Shown here: piece by piece, positions 12,680-23,100 of the stretch
Layout: every line of letters starts with the position of its first letter
Position numbering within the stretch: position 1 is the stretch's first letter
From: Monosiga brevicollis MX1
Taxonomy: Eukaryota > Opisthokonta > Choanoflagellata > Craspedida > Salpingoecidae
Direction of reading: 5' to 3'
DNA: 64,000 nucleotides
NCBI RefSeq assembly: GCF_000002865.3
Contig: NW_001865041.1
Span: 979,793 to 1,043,792 of the forward strand
Position numbers and translations under genes: made by a program
Notes under the pieces: model-generated
Seen by the model: the letters and a program-made list of their open reading frames with translations, nothing else
What the model was told of the DNA's origin: nothing
Databases searched by the model: none

Positions 12680-12830
12680 GCTTCGAGCATTTTTGCATGC
12701 ACCGCAAGCTTTTCAACAGACACAGGCAACGCGCCGTTCCCCAAGCGAGCCTGCGAGCAAAACTAGCGGTCGCACCATTGGTTGTCACCTTCACCTTTGT
12801 TGTGCAAATGCAACGCCTCTAAGCAAGAGG
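12422..12830. other. Short intergenic gap with GT microsatellite
   Basis: Between the lipase stop and the next predicted ATG. It holds the GT tract at 12629-12678 and is otherwise AT-leaning single-copy sequence. It presumably includes the lipase 3' UTR and the promoter or 5' UTR of the downstream same-strand gene. Confidence 0.5.
12629..12678. repeat. (GT)25 microsatellite
   Basis: An uninterrupted run of GT dinucleotides about 50 bp long, upstream of the gene starting at 12831. Long GT tracts are polymorphic and can adopt Z-DNA; no role is shown here. Confidence 0.95.
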
Positions 12831-15143
12831 ATGCCAAGCGATACCACACGGCAGTCCAAACGCGTCGCTGCGCGCGGCATGCCAGATTCGGCCAATCACG
12901 TATGCTCACGCCGTAGCGTTCTCGGCAATTCCGAAGTGGCTTGACTTGCGTTTGCCTGCGCCTTTGCCCATGTCCCCGATAGGCCCGTTTGGAGCAGCGC
13001 GCCTCCTCAACAACAAGCAACGGTGGTTCCACTGAGGACCGGGCGACCAAGGTAAATGCACGTCTTCATATCACAAGCTCTCGCTGCTTCGCTGATCGAT
13101 CACTTCTGTATTCGCTACACTCCTTGACACTCAGAGCGCGGACCTGCGCGACGAGGATATGCATGGCCTTGATCTCCTCGCTTCAGCAGCGCCCGCCCGT
13201 CTACAGCGCGTACCTGGTATGCCATCGCCACGCAAACTTCAACCCGTGATAGTGTGACCAGGCCGGGAGCCAGCGCTGTATCCAAAGTGAGAGCTGCAAT
13301 TAGAAACCATGCCTTATTCGACCATTTGAAATCTTGGGCGGCGTAGAGGATGAAGATGACGAGGACAATGCTCAGGCCAAGAAGGCTCTCCTCATTCAAT
13401 GCAGCAACTGCTCGCGTACGTGACTCGTATGTGTAACCCACAGCACTTGGAAAGATGCCAAAGCAACCACGCAACGCCAAAGTCGACGCTGGCAACCTTG
13501 CGCTCCGCTAGCATACCTGACCCGTCCGTTTATGCACCGAATGAACTGGCACCTGGCTACAGGGAAGGTGGATGGCACGAGCTTGGGTTTTGATGGCGCG
13601 ATGGTCAGCAAGATCCGAAGTTTGAAGCAGTGGGAGTGCCCGCAATGCGCCTTGGACACACAGATTCGACAACAGACAACCAGCAAGCGACCAGCTGCCC
13701 GTCGCCGTAGCCGAAAAAACGGTCCCTCTTCCTCCCAGGATGCGGCCATGTTTGTGGACGAAGCTGCATCGGCACTTCTATCCATGTCCCATGGTTCTAA
13801 GAAAGGCAATTCGGAAGATGCCGAGCCGCGATCGAAGAGAGCGGCACGGGACCATGCACGCAAGGCTGCGGCGCAGCTACCAGCAGAGGTTGCTGCCCCT
13901 TCAAATGGGGAGGGCGACGAGCCCAACTCCACACAGTGCTTCAACGGGGTGTGTGGCCTGCGTGGCCCGCTTGAACTGTGCATAGCTCTTGTTCTTGAGA
14001 CGCCGTTTGCGCATTGTCATTAACTTTGTTATCTTTGACGTGATACCTCCTCTCTATTGTAGTTGCTGGTTGGCCAACAGGTGGTGATCTGTCGCTGTGC
14101 CAATGCCAGCCGCTCGGACATCACACTGCGCCGGGCTGAGCTCGAAGGCTGTCATGGCCGAGTGGTCAACATTCCCAACTACCCGTGCACGTGGATTGGT
14201 GTGCGGCTATCGACTACTGGCGAGACCATTAAAGTTCGCAGCTCGAACTTTCGCATCGTCACGGGCGATGCGGCAGCATCGGTGCCGGTTCAAACGGACC
14301 GCATGCGCAAGTCACTCCTTTTCAACAACTTGGGCCCGGGACAACGCGTCCTGGTTACATACCACTCCAAATACAAGCCACGCTCTGACTGGCCCATTCA
14401 TGCTACCATTACCAACCAAACACCTTCCTTTCCTTGGTATGTGCTCTAGCGTCGCTGCATACGCCTGATATGCGCAAAGCTGCTATCCGATCAGATTTCT
14501 CACCCTACTTGCTTGGACCTGGGTCGCTGCTGGTAGCACCTGGCTGACAGTCAAGGTGGACGAGGACGGAGCCATTCTGAAAGTGCGCACCTCTCAAATA
14601 GCGCGCTCTTTGGATGAGGCTCAGCAAGTCATGCTGGCCGGAAAAGGTACCAGAAAAGCCTCGAGCCAGGGGTCTACCCAGGATTCAAAGGCGACCACTT
14701 TACCTGATCGTTCGGTCACGACAAACACTACGACCAGTGTTCCAAAAGCGGCCACCTCACAAAGTGTGCAACCTGCGGCCAACGCTCCGACGATGGCCGA
14801 CAGCGCCATCGCGCCCAAAACGGGCACCATTGGCGTGGCACCCCAGATTGTGCATCCGGTGCCGCTTGGCAGCTATCAAAGCCCCGCTGCCTACTTGAAT
14901 GCGGCTCGTGACCTGAACTCAAAAGAACTTGGAAGTGAACGGGCTGGTGCACCAGAGCAGCCCATCTCGCTGCGTGTTCCCACGGCACGCAACATCATGA
15001 GCACAGAAGACGTGGGGTCGCCCGCCTTTAGCGGGCCCGAGCCCGTTGTGGCTGCACCAGCCACCTCTGTTCAACCGCCTGCGGTACCAACCTCCGCTGA
15101 GGACACCGTCAGGCTCAGCAAGGCGTTGCTCCTACCACATTAA
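12831..15143 (+). CDS. Unrecognised basic/low-complexity protein with a Cys-pair finger-like segment and two SH3/KOW-like modules
   Basis: Proposed exons: 12831-12899, 12983-13051, 13135-13245, 13304-13415, 13512-13948, 14063-14436 and 14537-15143 (592 residues). An alternative junction (13304-13419 joined to 13444) also keeps frame. An acidic stretch (VEDEDDED) leads into LLIQCSNCS and, after a splice, WECPQC, which resembles the later zinc-ligand pairs of a PHD finger. The first Cys pair and the His-x2-Cys are not evident, so any finger would be degenerate. A Lys/Arg-rich segment follows. Two related modules come next: GCHGRVVNIPNYPCTWIGV...GETIKVRSSNF, and WPIHATIT...FPCTWLTV...GAILKVRTSQI. 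Both look like small beta-barrels (KOW, Tudor or SH3-like). The tail is Ala/Ser/Thr/Pro-rich. Nuclear location is a guess from composition; I do not assign a function. Confidence 0.6.
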
Positions 15144-15609
15144 TTTGTGTGGATGAGCAAAGTAACGAATTGTTTGTCCTCCCAAATTTGACTGGAAAAA
15201 TAATGCGGACGGGGATGCGGATGTTTATTACTATGGCAGAAATTTATTTTGGTGCATTTCCAAAACAGTAACAAGTTGGGAAGCTGGAATGCGGTCTGTA
15301 GTTGTTTCACTTGTCAAATCGCCTCATTATTTGAAAGAAAAAAAAAAATTACATGGTTATTATGGTATCCACGATGCGCCCACGGTGCTTGCGATGTAGA
15401 CCACTCCAAACTCTGAGACACTGACACCAACGCAAGTTTTCTGACGGATGGAATGGAAATGAACCGTATAAAACACAGCGCAATTGTCTCACATGTCGAT
15501 ATTATTATTATCACGCTGCTGTTCTTTGCGACAAAGTCGATTGCGACAAGAAGGATTTGGTAGATGCGTTTGATCGATTGAAAATCAAGTCATAATCCCG
15601 GCAACAACT
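15144..15609. other. Tail-to-tail intergenic region
   Basis: 466 bp between two stops (plus-strand gene ending at 15143, INTS4 ending at 15610). It is AT-richer than the surroundings and should hold both 3' UTRs and polyadenylation sites. No gene is visible. Confidence 0.5.
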
Positions 15610-18535
15610 TTAGCGACATTTGAGTGTCACGTGCACCAAGTTACTCAAAGCGAATTGATGTGACATGAATGGCTCCAGGAGAGCTGCATCCACTCTGCTG
15701 GGTGTCAGCTGCATGGAGAGCTTGAGGGCCAGTTCTGTTGAGCGAGTGCAAATGATAGTCAGGACACCCAGGGCAGCCAGCATGGCAGGTGCGCAAGATG
15801 GTTCACAACTCACTTTTGGCGCGAATGGCAAAGCTCATGTCAATGGCACCCTCCACAAGACCATCTTGTGTGACGGCCGCCATGTCACTCAACAGATATC
15901 GATGTTGGTGGCCGTCGGGCGTTGTAATCTAGCGTGCGCAAAGCAAGAGCAGGGCAACAAATATCCACGGGTGTTTAGCCATGTTGCGCTCGTCGTCGAT
16001 TTGGCGATCCAGTCACAATATCTAAGGAGCTGCTCACCAGGAGGTTATACAGATCAAGCTGGGCGGTGGGCAAGTTGCAGGTGAAGCTGATGCAAATGGG
16101 GTTGCCCGGAATGTAATGATATGTCTATGTCATCGGAACCCAATGTGCATACACAAGGCCATGCAGCCATGAGCGGGCAAGGATCAGCGAGGCACTAGTC
16201 AATGGCAAAGATGGCTGCGATCGCATTCATGTAAAATCGCCTCACCTTAGCCCCTTGGATTGACATTGAGGCACCCAGATATGGCGGCCATGAAGTCAGC
16301 TTTAAAGTCTCACCAACTTGATCCAGAGCCGGGCCAAGCGCCGACCTATTGTGGTGTTGCGAAAAATGACATTGACCGAGTTTGTGAGACAAATGATGCG
16401 AGGCTTTTGCCATGATTGAGGAAGGGCGACAGACCTGTTCTCGACAGCCATGGCAGCAGAACGCAGTGCAGCGCAGGCAGGCTCCGATTCGGACGAGTAC
16501 GCGAAGGATGCGAGGAGCTGCCAAGTCAGTCGATAGAAGTCACTGGTGGCAGCCTACTCAGTCAGTTGTTATGCATGATTGTGAGCAAAACTGAGAGGGG
16601 AATGACGGCAGCTTGACACGCAAGATGCGTGGAACATGATGTGCTGGCTCTTCTACAACATACCTCGCCTTGCAGAACATCCGCCAGGCAGCCTTGCCAC
16701 TGCCACAAAGCTGCAATAAAACTGCCCGCCCGAGGAAGTCCATGGCCCAGCATATTTGCAATGAACGCCCTGGCTGTCACGTGACAACCTCGGCGCAAGA
16801 GGTGCAAACAGCGGCACCAAGATCGGAGATCAGGCAAGCCAGCCTGCTGTGCCGATAGCGTCATGGTGTTGTCCGCCGTGGTGGCAAAGGCTTGCCCGTT
16901 TTGTAGAAACAGCTTACGGATGTGTCGATCCATGAACGAAGGTAGGTGGGCGCGGATGGAGCTGGCTTGAGTCAAAGCTCCACACACAATGGCAACTGCC
17001 AAGGCGTAACGAGCATCACCGCAATCCGGTTCCATGGGCTCGAAATGCTCGCTCCAGTGAAAGAGGGCTCGGACCAGGGGCTCACCCCAGTCTGCATGGT
17101 GGCGACCAAGACAGTGGCCCGCACTCAGAATGGTCGACCGGCTGTCGCTGTTGCGTTGAAGCAGGCTTGACAGTTGGTTGTAGGCCACCTGCAGCAATTG
17201 CACGTTCGCCAGCTGGCAGGTCTTGAATAACGCCAGCACTTGGCAGCGCACTTCGATATGTGCATCGGCACAAACGGCTGGCAAAAGCTCAACGTGTTCG
17301 TCATGCATCACAAAGTTCGGACCCAAAGCCGCCAGCACCTGCAGCGCTCGTGCTCGCACTGAGACGATTTCGTCGTTGACGACGGTGATGACACAGTCGA
17401 GGGCTTCCTGGGCCAGTACCGGTAGGCGCATGCTATGCGCCTCGATCGCTGCAAGGCAGGCAAGGCGCACATGCTGGTCTTCATCATCTAGGCCTTGAAT
17501 GAAGCTGCCATCACAGCCACCGATATCAAACTGTTGATCAAGCGTACTGCGGGCACTATTGGTGCTCGTGCCTGGTTTGCGAGGTGCCTGCTGCAATGCT
17601 CCCGCCGTGGTAGTCAAGGCAGCAGCCTGGCCATGGTCGGATTCGCGTCCTCGACGCAAAGCCTCAGACGATGGTCCCTGCCCATCGCCATCGCCGCCAG
17701 CTGAGCCTCCGGCCTCGGCCGCCTCATGTCGCGTGCGAGCACGTTGCAGCACCGACTGCTTTTCGCGGAGGTTGCTGATGAGTTGGCGGTCCAAGCACCG
17801 CCGCACCCAGCTTACTCTGACATGACGCATGTGTGCCACAACAGAAAACGCACGTTGTCGAAGATGACGATCGGGGTCGCGGGCCACACGGCACGCTCTC
17901 AAAAAGGCCTCGAGCCGATGATTGACCTTGGTGCCAGCTCCTTCAGATGCCTGCTGAGCATCAGCCAAGCAAGGCAGGAGATCCAGAGCGCTGCGCCGCA
18001 CGGCAGCATGATGGTCCTCGATTGCCGCACCCACGGTATCCCAGCAATCGGGCCAAGACGCTTCCAGCATTTCAGGGCTGGCCTGGAGCGCTTGATGGAG
18101 GCGCTGGAGCGCAGTGGCTCGCACGCGTGCATCTGGGTCAGCTCTAGCCAAAACACACAAGAGCTGGGGTTGAAGCTGCTCCACAGGCTGAGACAAAAGA
18201 CTTTGGCGACGCAATCGCGGGTCACGGGAACGCATACAAGCTGCTGGTGCGAGTCGCGTACTGTCGAGCCAAGGATGGTTCTGCAGCAGGTGTGAGCGCA
18301 GCCGTGCCCGGCGCTGAGTGTTTTCTGAGGTATGGTGTGCCTTGGCACCAGCTGATTCAGCAGCCACAGCAGTGCTGTGTGTTGGTGCCGGTAGGCCAGC
18401 GGCTTGGGCGCTGGGAGGCACTGAATCCGAGCTGAGCCGAGCAGTACCAGGTCTGCTAATGCTGGAACGTGTTCCATCCTGCGCCAATGGTTCATGTTTG
18501 ACCCGTTTCAAGGGCGGGCCCGCGGCGGCAGCCAT
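15610..18535 (-). CDS. INTS4: Integrator complex subunit 4
   Basis: HEAT-repeat scaffold of the Integrator cleavage module (with INTS9/INTS11), which processes snRNA 3' ends and terminates paused transcription in the nucleus. Exons: 18535-16664, 16553-16435, 16345-16246, 16124-16038, 15928-15814 and 15734-15610 sum to 805 codons, shorter than the 963 of human. Family evidence: LDRQLISNLREKQSVLQRAR matches the INTS4 block LDKKLMSDLRRKRTAHERAK, and it is followed by GCDGSFIQGLDDEDQHVRLA and VNDEIVSVRARALQVL HEAT repeats, as in INTS4 (GAFVHGLEDE, FNDEIEEVRLQ). The C-terminal exons encode a beta-rich domain with YIPGNPICISFTCNL and GLVEGAIDMSFAIRAK, similar to the INTS4 C-terminus. One very long first exon carries most of the HEAT array. 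It is divergent from LSM3 across about 320 bp. Confidence 0.9.
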
Positions 18536-18854
18536 GGGCCTGGGTCTATAAAATCAACAACAACAACAACAACAACAACCAACAACAACAACCCAACAAA
18601 AAACAAGGTAGAAGGACTTTCGCTTCTATTACCCTAGCCCGGCAAACCGGCGACAACACAGCAACCGTCACTCGATGGCTCTCAACAAAGTCCGAGTGCA
18701 GCCATCCAAACATCGAGCCAAATGAGAGCGCAAAAGAGAAAGGCGCTCGGGCTGCTACCAAATGGTATTACATTCAAGACAAAGAAACTGATGATTTTAC
18801 TCGTTCGTGTGGTTGTGTGTGTGTGCGCGAAGCAGATCAACTCAATCGTTCGCG
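18536..18854. promoter_or_regulatory. Bidirectional region, INTS4 / LSM3
   Basis: A 319 bp gap separates the two divergent start codons. An AAC trinucleotide repeat (about 18555-18599) lies just upstream of the INTS4 ATG, probably in its 5' UTR, where it reads as GTT repeats. A shared promoter is likely from the spacing; no element was identified. Confidence 0.55.
18555..18599. repeat. (AAC)n trinucleotide repeat
   Basis: About 14 imperfect AAC units, beginning about 20 bp upstream of the INTS4 start codon on the plus strand. Confidence 0.9.
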
Positions 18855-19389
18855 ATGGACGGCCGCTCGGTGGAGGAGCCCCTGGACCTTGTACGCCTCT
18901 CCCTCGAGGAGAAGGTGCTGGTTAAGATGCGTGGTGATCGTCAGCTTGAGGGCACGCTTCATGTAAGCTCGCATCTCCGTCCTTTGGCCTATGCCTGCGC
19001 GCGGTGGGCGAACCAGTTGATCTAATGTTGCGCAGAGCAGAGCTGGTCTTGCCCATCTTGGATGTTTGTGCCCCTTTGTCCAGCGATGCTTGCGCCTGAC
19101 CATTTCTGCTGCTGCCTTACTGCCTAGGCGTATGATCAGCACATGAACATGGTCTTGAGCAACGTCGTCGAAACGCTGGCCACCGTCGATGTGGATGATG
19201 AGACAGGCGAGGAGCTGGTCAAGGTGAGCCCCAGATGAAAGATACGGGCGCGCCCACGTCGTTCGGCTCATCGTGCTCACATGAGCTCTTTGTTCTCATG
19301 TTTCATCACAGACTGCCAAAAGGGTGCTGCCCATGCTGTATGTGCGTGGTGATGGTGTTATCTTGGTGGCACCACCCCATCGTGCTTGA
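18855..19389 (+). CDS. LSM3: U6 snRNA-associated Sm-like protein LSm3
   Basis: Component of the LSm2-8 ring on U6 snRNA (nucleus) and the LSm1-7 ring in mRNA decay (cytoplasm). Exons 18855-18962, 19128-19223 and 19312-19389 give 93 residues, against 102 in human. The Sm fold is intact. The N-terminus has [20 protein letters not shown], then [19 protein letters not shown] (Sm1: conserved Asp and the D-x-H-M-N-M loop that contacts RNA). The C-terminal Sm2 block is [14 protein letters not shown]. The charged insert DVDDETGEE is typical of LSm3. Confidence 0.95.
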
Positions 19390-20182
19390 GTCATCGGCCG
19401 CCAAGCGGTCTCTATTCTCCCTCTCAACCGCGCCACCCTTTTCGAGTCAAAAGAGGTCATGGGCCCGTGAACAACTTCTGCTTGAGATTCAAGCAATGTC
19501 AATGACCAGAGCTTCGTAGACCCGAACTTGCTACCTTGACGTTGTTTGCTTGGCTTGGGCCCTTCATTTACTGTCAACTCTGTTCTGATGTGCACGCTGC
19601 TCGCTCGTTTGTGGCTTGACTCGAATTCGCCGGTTTACCACGTGAACAATGTTCATGATGGAGTTGTTGCACAAAATGTCTTGCTGAAGGCAAGGGGGCG
19701 TGGCATTGAGTATGACTTTCATATGAGATGCCGTCAACCCTCCTCACGTCTACGATCTAGCCACCTAGCTTGCACGGTGTCACTGTGGATCTAGCCTATT
19801 GCGTTGATGTGCCTGCCTCGACCTGGATTCCTACGTCCCCATCAAATTCACATGCCAAAGTTCATCTTCTTCTCTCGTCTCACATACATGGCATGGTGTG
19901 TATTCTGTGGTCAGATTCATCTTTGAATTAACATCAGATATCCACATACAACAAAAACGTATATCCGCACGGATGGACACAAGTTTGCTCATTTACCACG
20001 TCGTACATCGTAGAGTGCACACCAACACGCATGCGACGCACGTCACGCACACTTACACACACACACATGTAAAAGGGATAAACAACCCGTTGAAAAACAA
20101 TGCAATCAATCCCCGGCAGGCGACCCAGGTAAGCATCAATACACGGGATAGTCTCTCATGCCTGCGTGACAACTACACGCGT
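19390..20182. other. Tail-to-tail intergenic region, LSM3 / DNAH1
   Basis: About 790 bp holding the 3' UTRs of LSM3 (plus) and DNAH1 (minus). A degenerate CA-rich stretch sits near 20020-20070. Frames such as 19546-19794 and 19898-20242 show no protein resemblance. No gene is supported. Confidence 0.5.
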
Positions 20183-23100
20183 CTAGTAGTCCAAGGCACA
20201 AATGAGTGCAACGGCGCGTTTGATCCAGTGGGCTTGAGGTAGCTTGGAAGGCACCTCGATAGGTAACACAAAATTCGTGCTATGCCCCGTTGTCGACAAA
20301 GTACCCGCTCGCTGCAGCGTCTTGTAGCACGGGCAGACATACACGCCTTCCTGCGGCACGGGACGATCGCTCACGGGCCGCAACCAAAGCGGTGGCATGC
20401 TCGTGTAGAGCTCCTTGGGTCGAGATTCAGCCAAGGCTGCTTGCTCCGGGTCATAGCGCGCGCCCTCCAAAAACAGGCCGTAGATATAGCAGCCGTCCTC
20501 AGGCCTATAAGATTTTTAAAGGAAACAAACAAAAAAGGCAGGGTCGTGAGAGGTTACCATGACTCGCGCATAACAAGAAACACACGCGAAAAGGGCAAGC
20601 ATGACTTGATCAACGTACCGAGCCTTAATGTCATCATGAGTGCGCTTCAAGACCTGAAAGTCAAAGCTGAGCGTATCAATGGAGACGACGTGCTTGCGGG
20701 CAAAGTTTTGTAGCGTGCCTGTTAAGAAGGCTTGTGGGAAATAAAAGCCCGAGATCCAGAACGTGGCCGGCATGCCCTCTTCAATCCACGTTTGAATAAA
20801 CTCCACGCGCGCCAACAGGTCCACCACCCAGGCTGCCAAAGGCTTGAGCGACGGATAAGCCTTGGCCGACCACATGTCCGGCACCTTATTGACAAAGAGG
20901 CTATTTGCCATTCGCTCCAGCTCTTCACTCATGACCACCAAACCCTTGAGAGCCTTGAGCACGTCTCCCAGTGAGCCGTGCATGGCTTCAAGCAGCTTGT
21001 TGAAGCGGATGGCCTCCTGAATTAGGACTGTGTTCATGGATTCCTCATAGCGCACTGGATGCAATTCCTGGACTCGCTCGAGATCGAATGGCTTTGGGCA
21101 ACGCTGCAGGATATCCGACGCGACCTCTTCAATGACTTTGTCACGGTTCGAAGTACCGCCTGAAGCCCCACCGCCACCACCGCCGGTAGCCAACAGGGCT
21201 CCAAGAAGACTGCTGGTTTCCTGATTGGCAAAGGCAATGTTGGCATTCTCATGCAGGCCAAAAATCTCAGGGGTGTCGTTGATGGGCAGTTGTCGAATGT
21301 GTGCCAAGTAACCCTCGTAGTCAGTGGGGGCTGCTTGTTGGTACACACCGGATGGCGAGAACGCATGATCATCCTTCAGCACGTTCGGGTTGTAAAAGTC
21401 TTCAAGAATGGTCATCTGGCAACGACGATCCCAGTCATCCGTCACGCGACCACCGTAATTGATTTGGCCGGCCGTATATGTCAGCACTTTGTAGGGCGGC
21501 GCATCATAGTCGTCCAGGAACATGCACAACTGCGTCATGCAAATGGCCAAGTCACTCTTCGTGTATGGGTAGCGAATGTTGAAGCCGAGCGAGCCAAACT
21601 TGCGACGCTCCAGAATCACACCGTGGAACAGGCAGAGCGAGAAGAGTAGCATTTTGAACTCGCGCTCCTTGCTGCAACGCTGCAGGTAATCATCATTGAA
21701 GCCATCAAAGGCCTCCAGGAGGTTGGCCTTGATGCCGCGTGGTGGCTCAACGGTCATCTTGCTACTGTTTTGCAACACAGCGACCGGAAATTTGGGGCTA
21801 GGAATCGAGGTCAGCCACAGGCGAAAGTCCTTGTGCACCTTGTCGCGATCGATATTCTCGATCAACCGCTCAAGGGTCGGCATCCACGAGGGTGCCAAGT
21901 GGCAATTCTGGAAGAACACCCAGGTACCGCGCTCGCAGGCAGCATGGAACATGGCCTCGGCACGAGGGCCTTGGCCTTGACCCAAGGAGATTGACGCCAG
22001 CTTCTTGTTGAATTTCATTTCCTCAGCAAATTTGTACAAGTCGGCCGCTGGGTCCGTCCCGGGGGATAGCACAAAGACCAGAGGCGTGTTATTGGACGAG
22101 TCTGGGAACACCATCGACAAGTTGGTCGTTTGCGGTTCGATGAAGCGCTGACCCAAGTGATTGGCAACATAGTCCTGCATCATGGGCGCAAGCTTATCAA
22201 AGCGCAGGCAGCGCATGACCAAGATCTTTTGGAAGGCGTCCAGACGCGTTGCCCAAGGCTCGGGAAAGTCCTCCTTGTGTGGCTCGGCGCTATCGAAGAT
22301 GACGCGAAAGGCCGCAGCGTGTTCCCCAAAGGACTCTGCAAAGCCCTCAAAGGCTGGCAGAGTCGAAAGAAGCCGCAGCTCCTGCCAGGCCCGATCGTTC
22401 AGCCAGGTTGCGGCTGGGTTGGGGGCTTCGTCGGGGATGGCTGAGCTGCCGGCCACCAGGAAGCGCCACTCATCGCCATCAATCTTGCCCTGCTCGATGA
22501 GGATGCGCGCGCACAGCAAGAAAGAGAAGAGAAGCTTGTGCCGCTCAAAGAGGGAGCGGCAGACGCTGGTGTACAAACTGAACGTGAAGAACTCGTTGAT
22601 ATTGTGGATGCGTTCCTCAAGGCTATCAGCGGGCGAGGACTTGCGAATGCCGGCCAGAAAGAGCTCACGGAACCAGCCCAGCGAGTACTGGTACATGGGG
22701 TCGATATGCGCCAGGTCCGTGGTGCAGAAGAAGAGGAGTTGCGTGCGACGGGCCACTGGCACGTATTTGCTTCGTGTCTCGTCAATGTCTTTCTCCGTCT
22801 CCTCGGCCACTTTGACCTTGGCCGAAATCTCTTGAGACTTGGCTTTGGAGGCATCCAGCGTGTTGATCAGCTCCTCGTCATCGACTGGCGAGCCCGTAGA
22901 CTCGCTGAGCATCGTTAGGATGCGACCCTCAATGTCAGCCAGCTCCTGCTTCATCTTGGCGTTCTGAAAGATGAGAGCCGTTTTGGCCTCCTCCAAGTCA
23001 GGACGCTCCTCAGCAACGACGAGCCCCAACATTTGATCCTCCAGGCCCGATGGCGAGAGCGTGAAATTCACCAGCGTCACCTTGGTGGACACCTCGGGCG

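Noticed and set aside
12433-12822. Frames encoding poly-Cys/Val or poly-Thr/His through GT arrays (also at 4489-4702 and 4563-4868)
   Set aside because: Products of dinucleotide repeats, not genes.
20014-20070. CA-rich stretch considered as a CRISPR-like or satellite array
   Set aside because: Short degenerate dinucleotide repeats only; no spaced direct repeats anywhere in the window resemble a CRISPR array.
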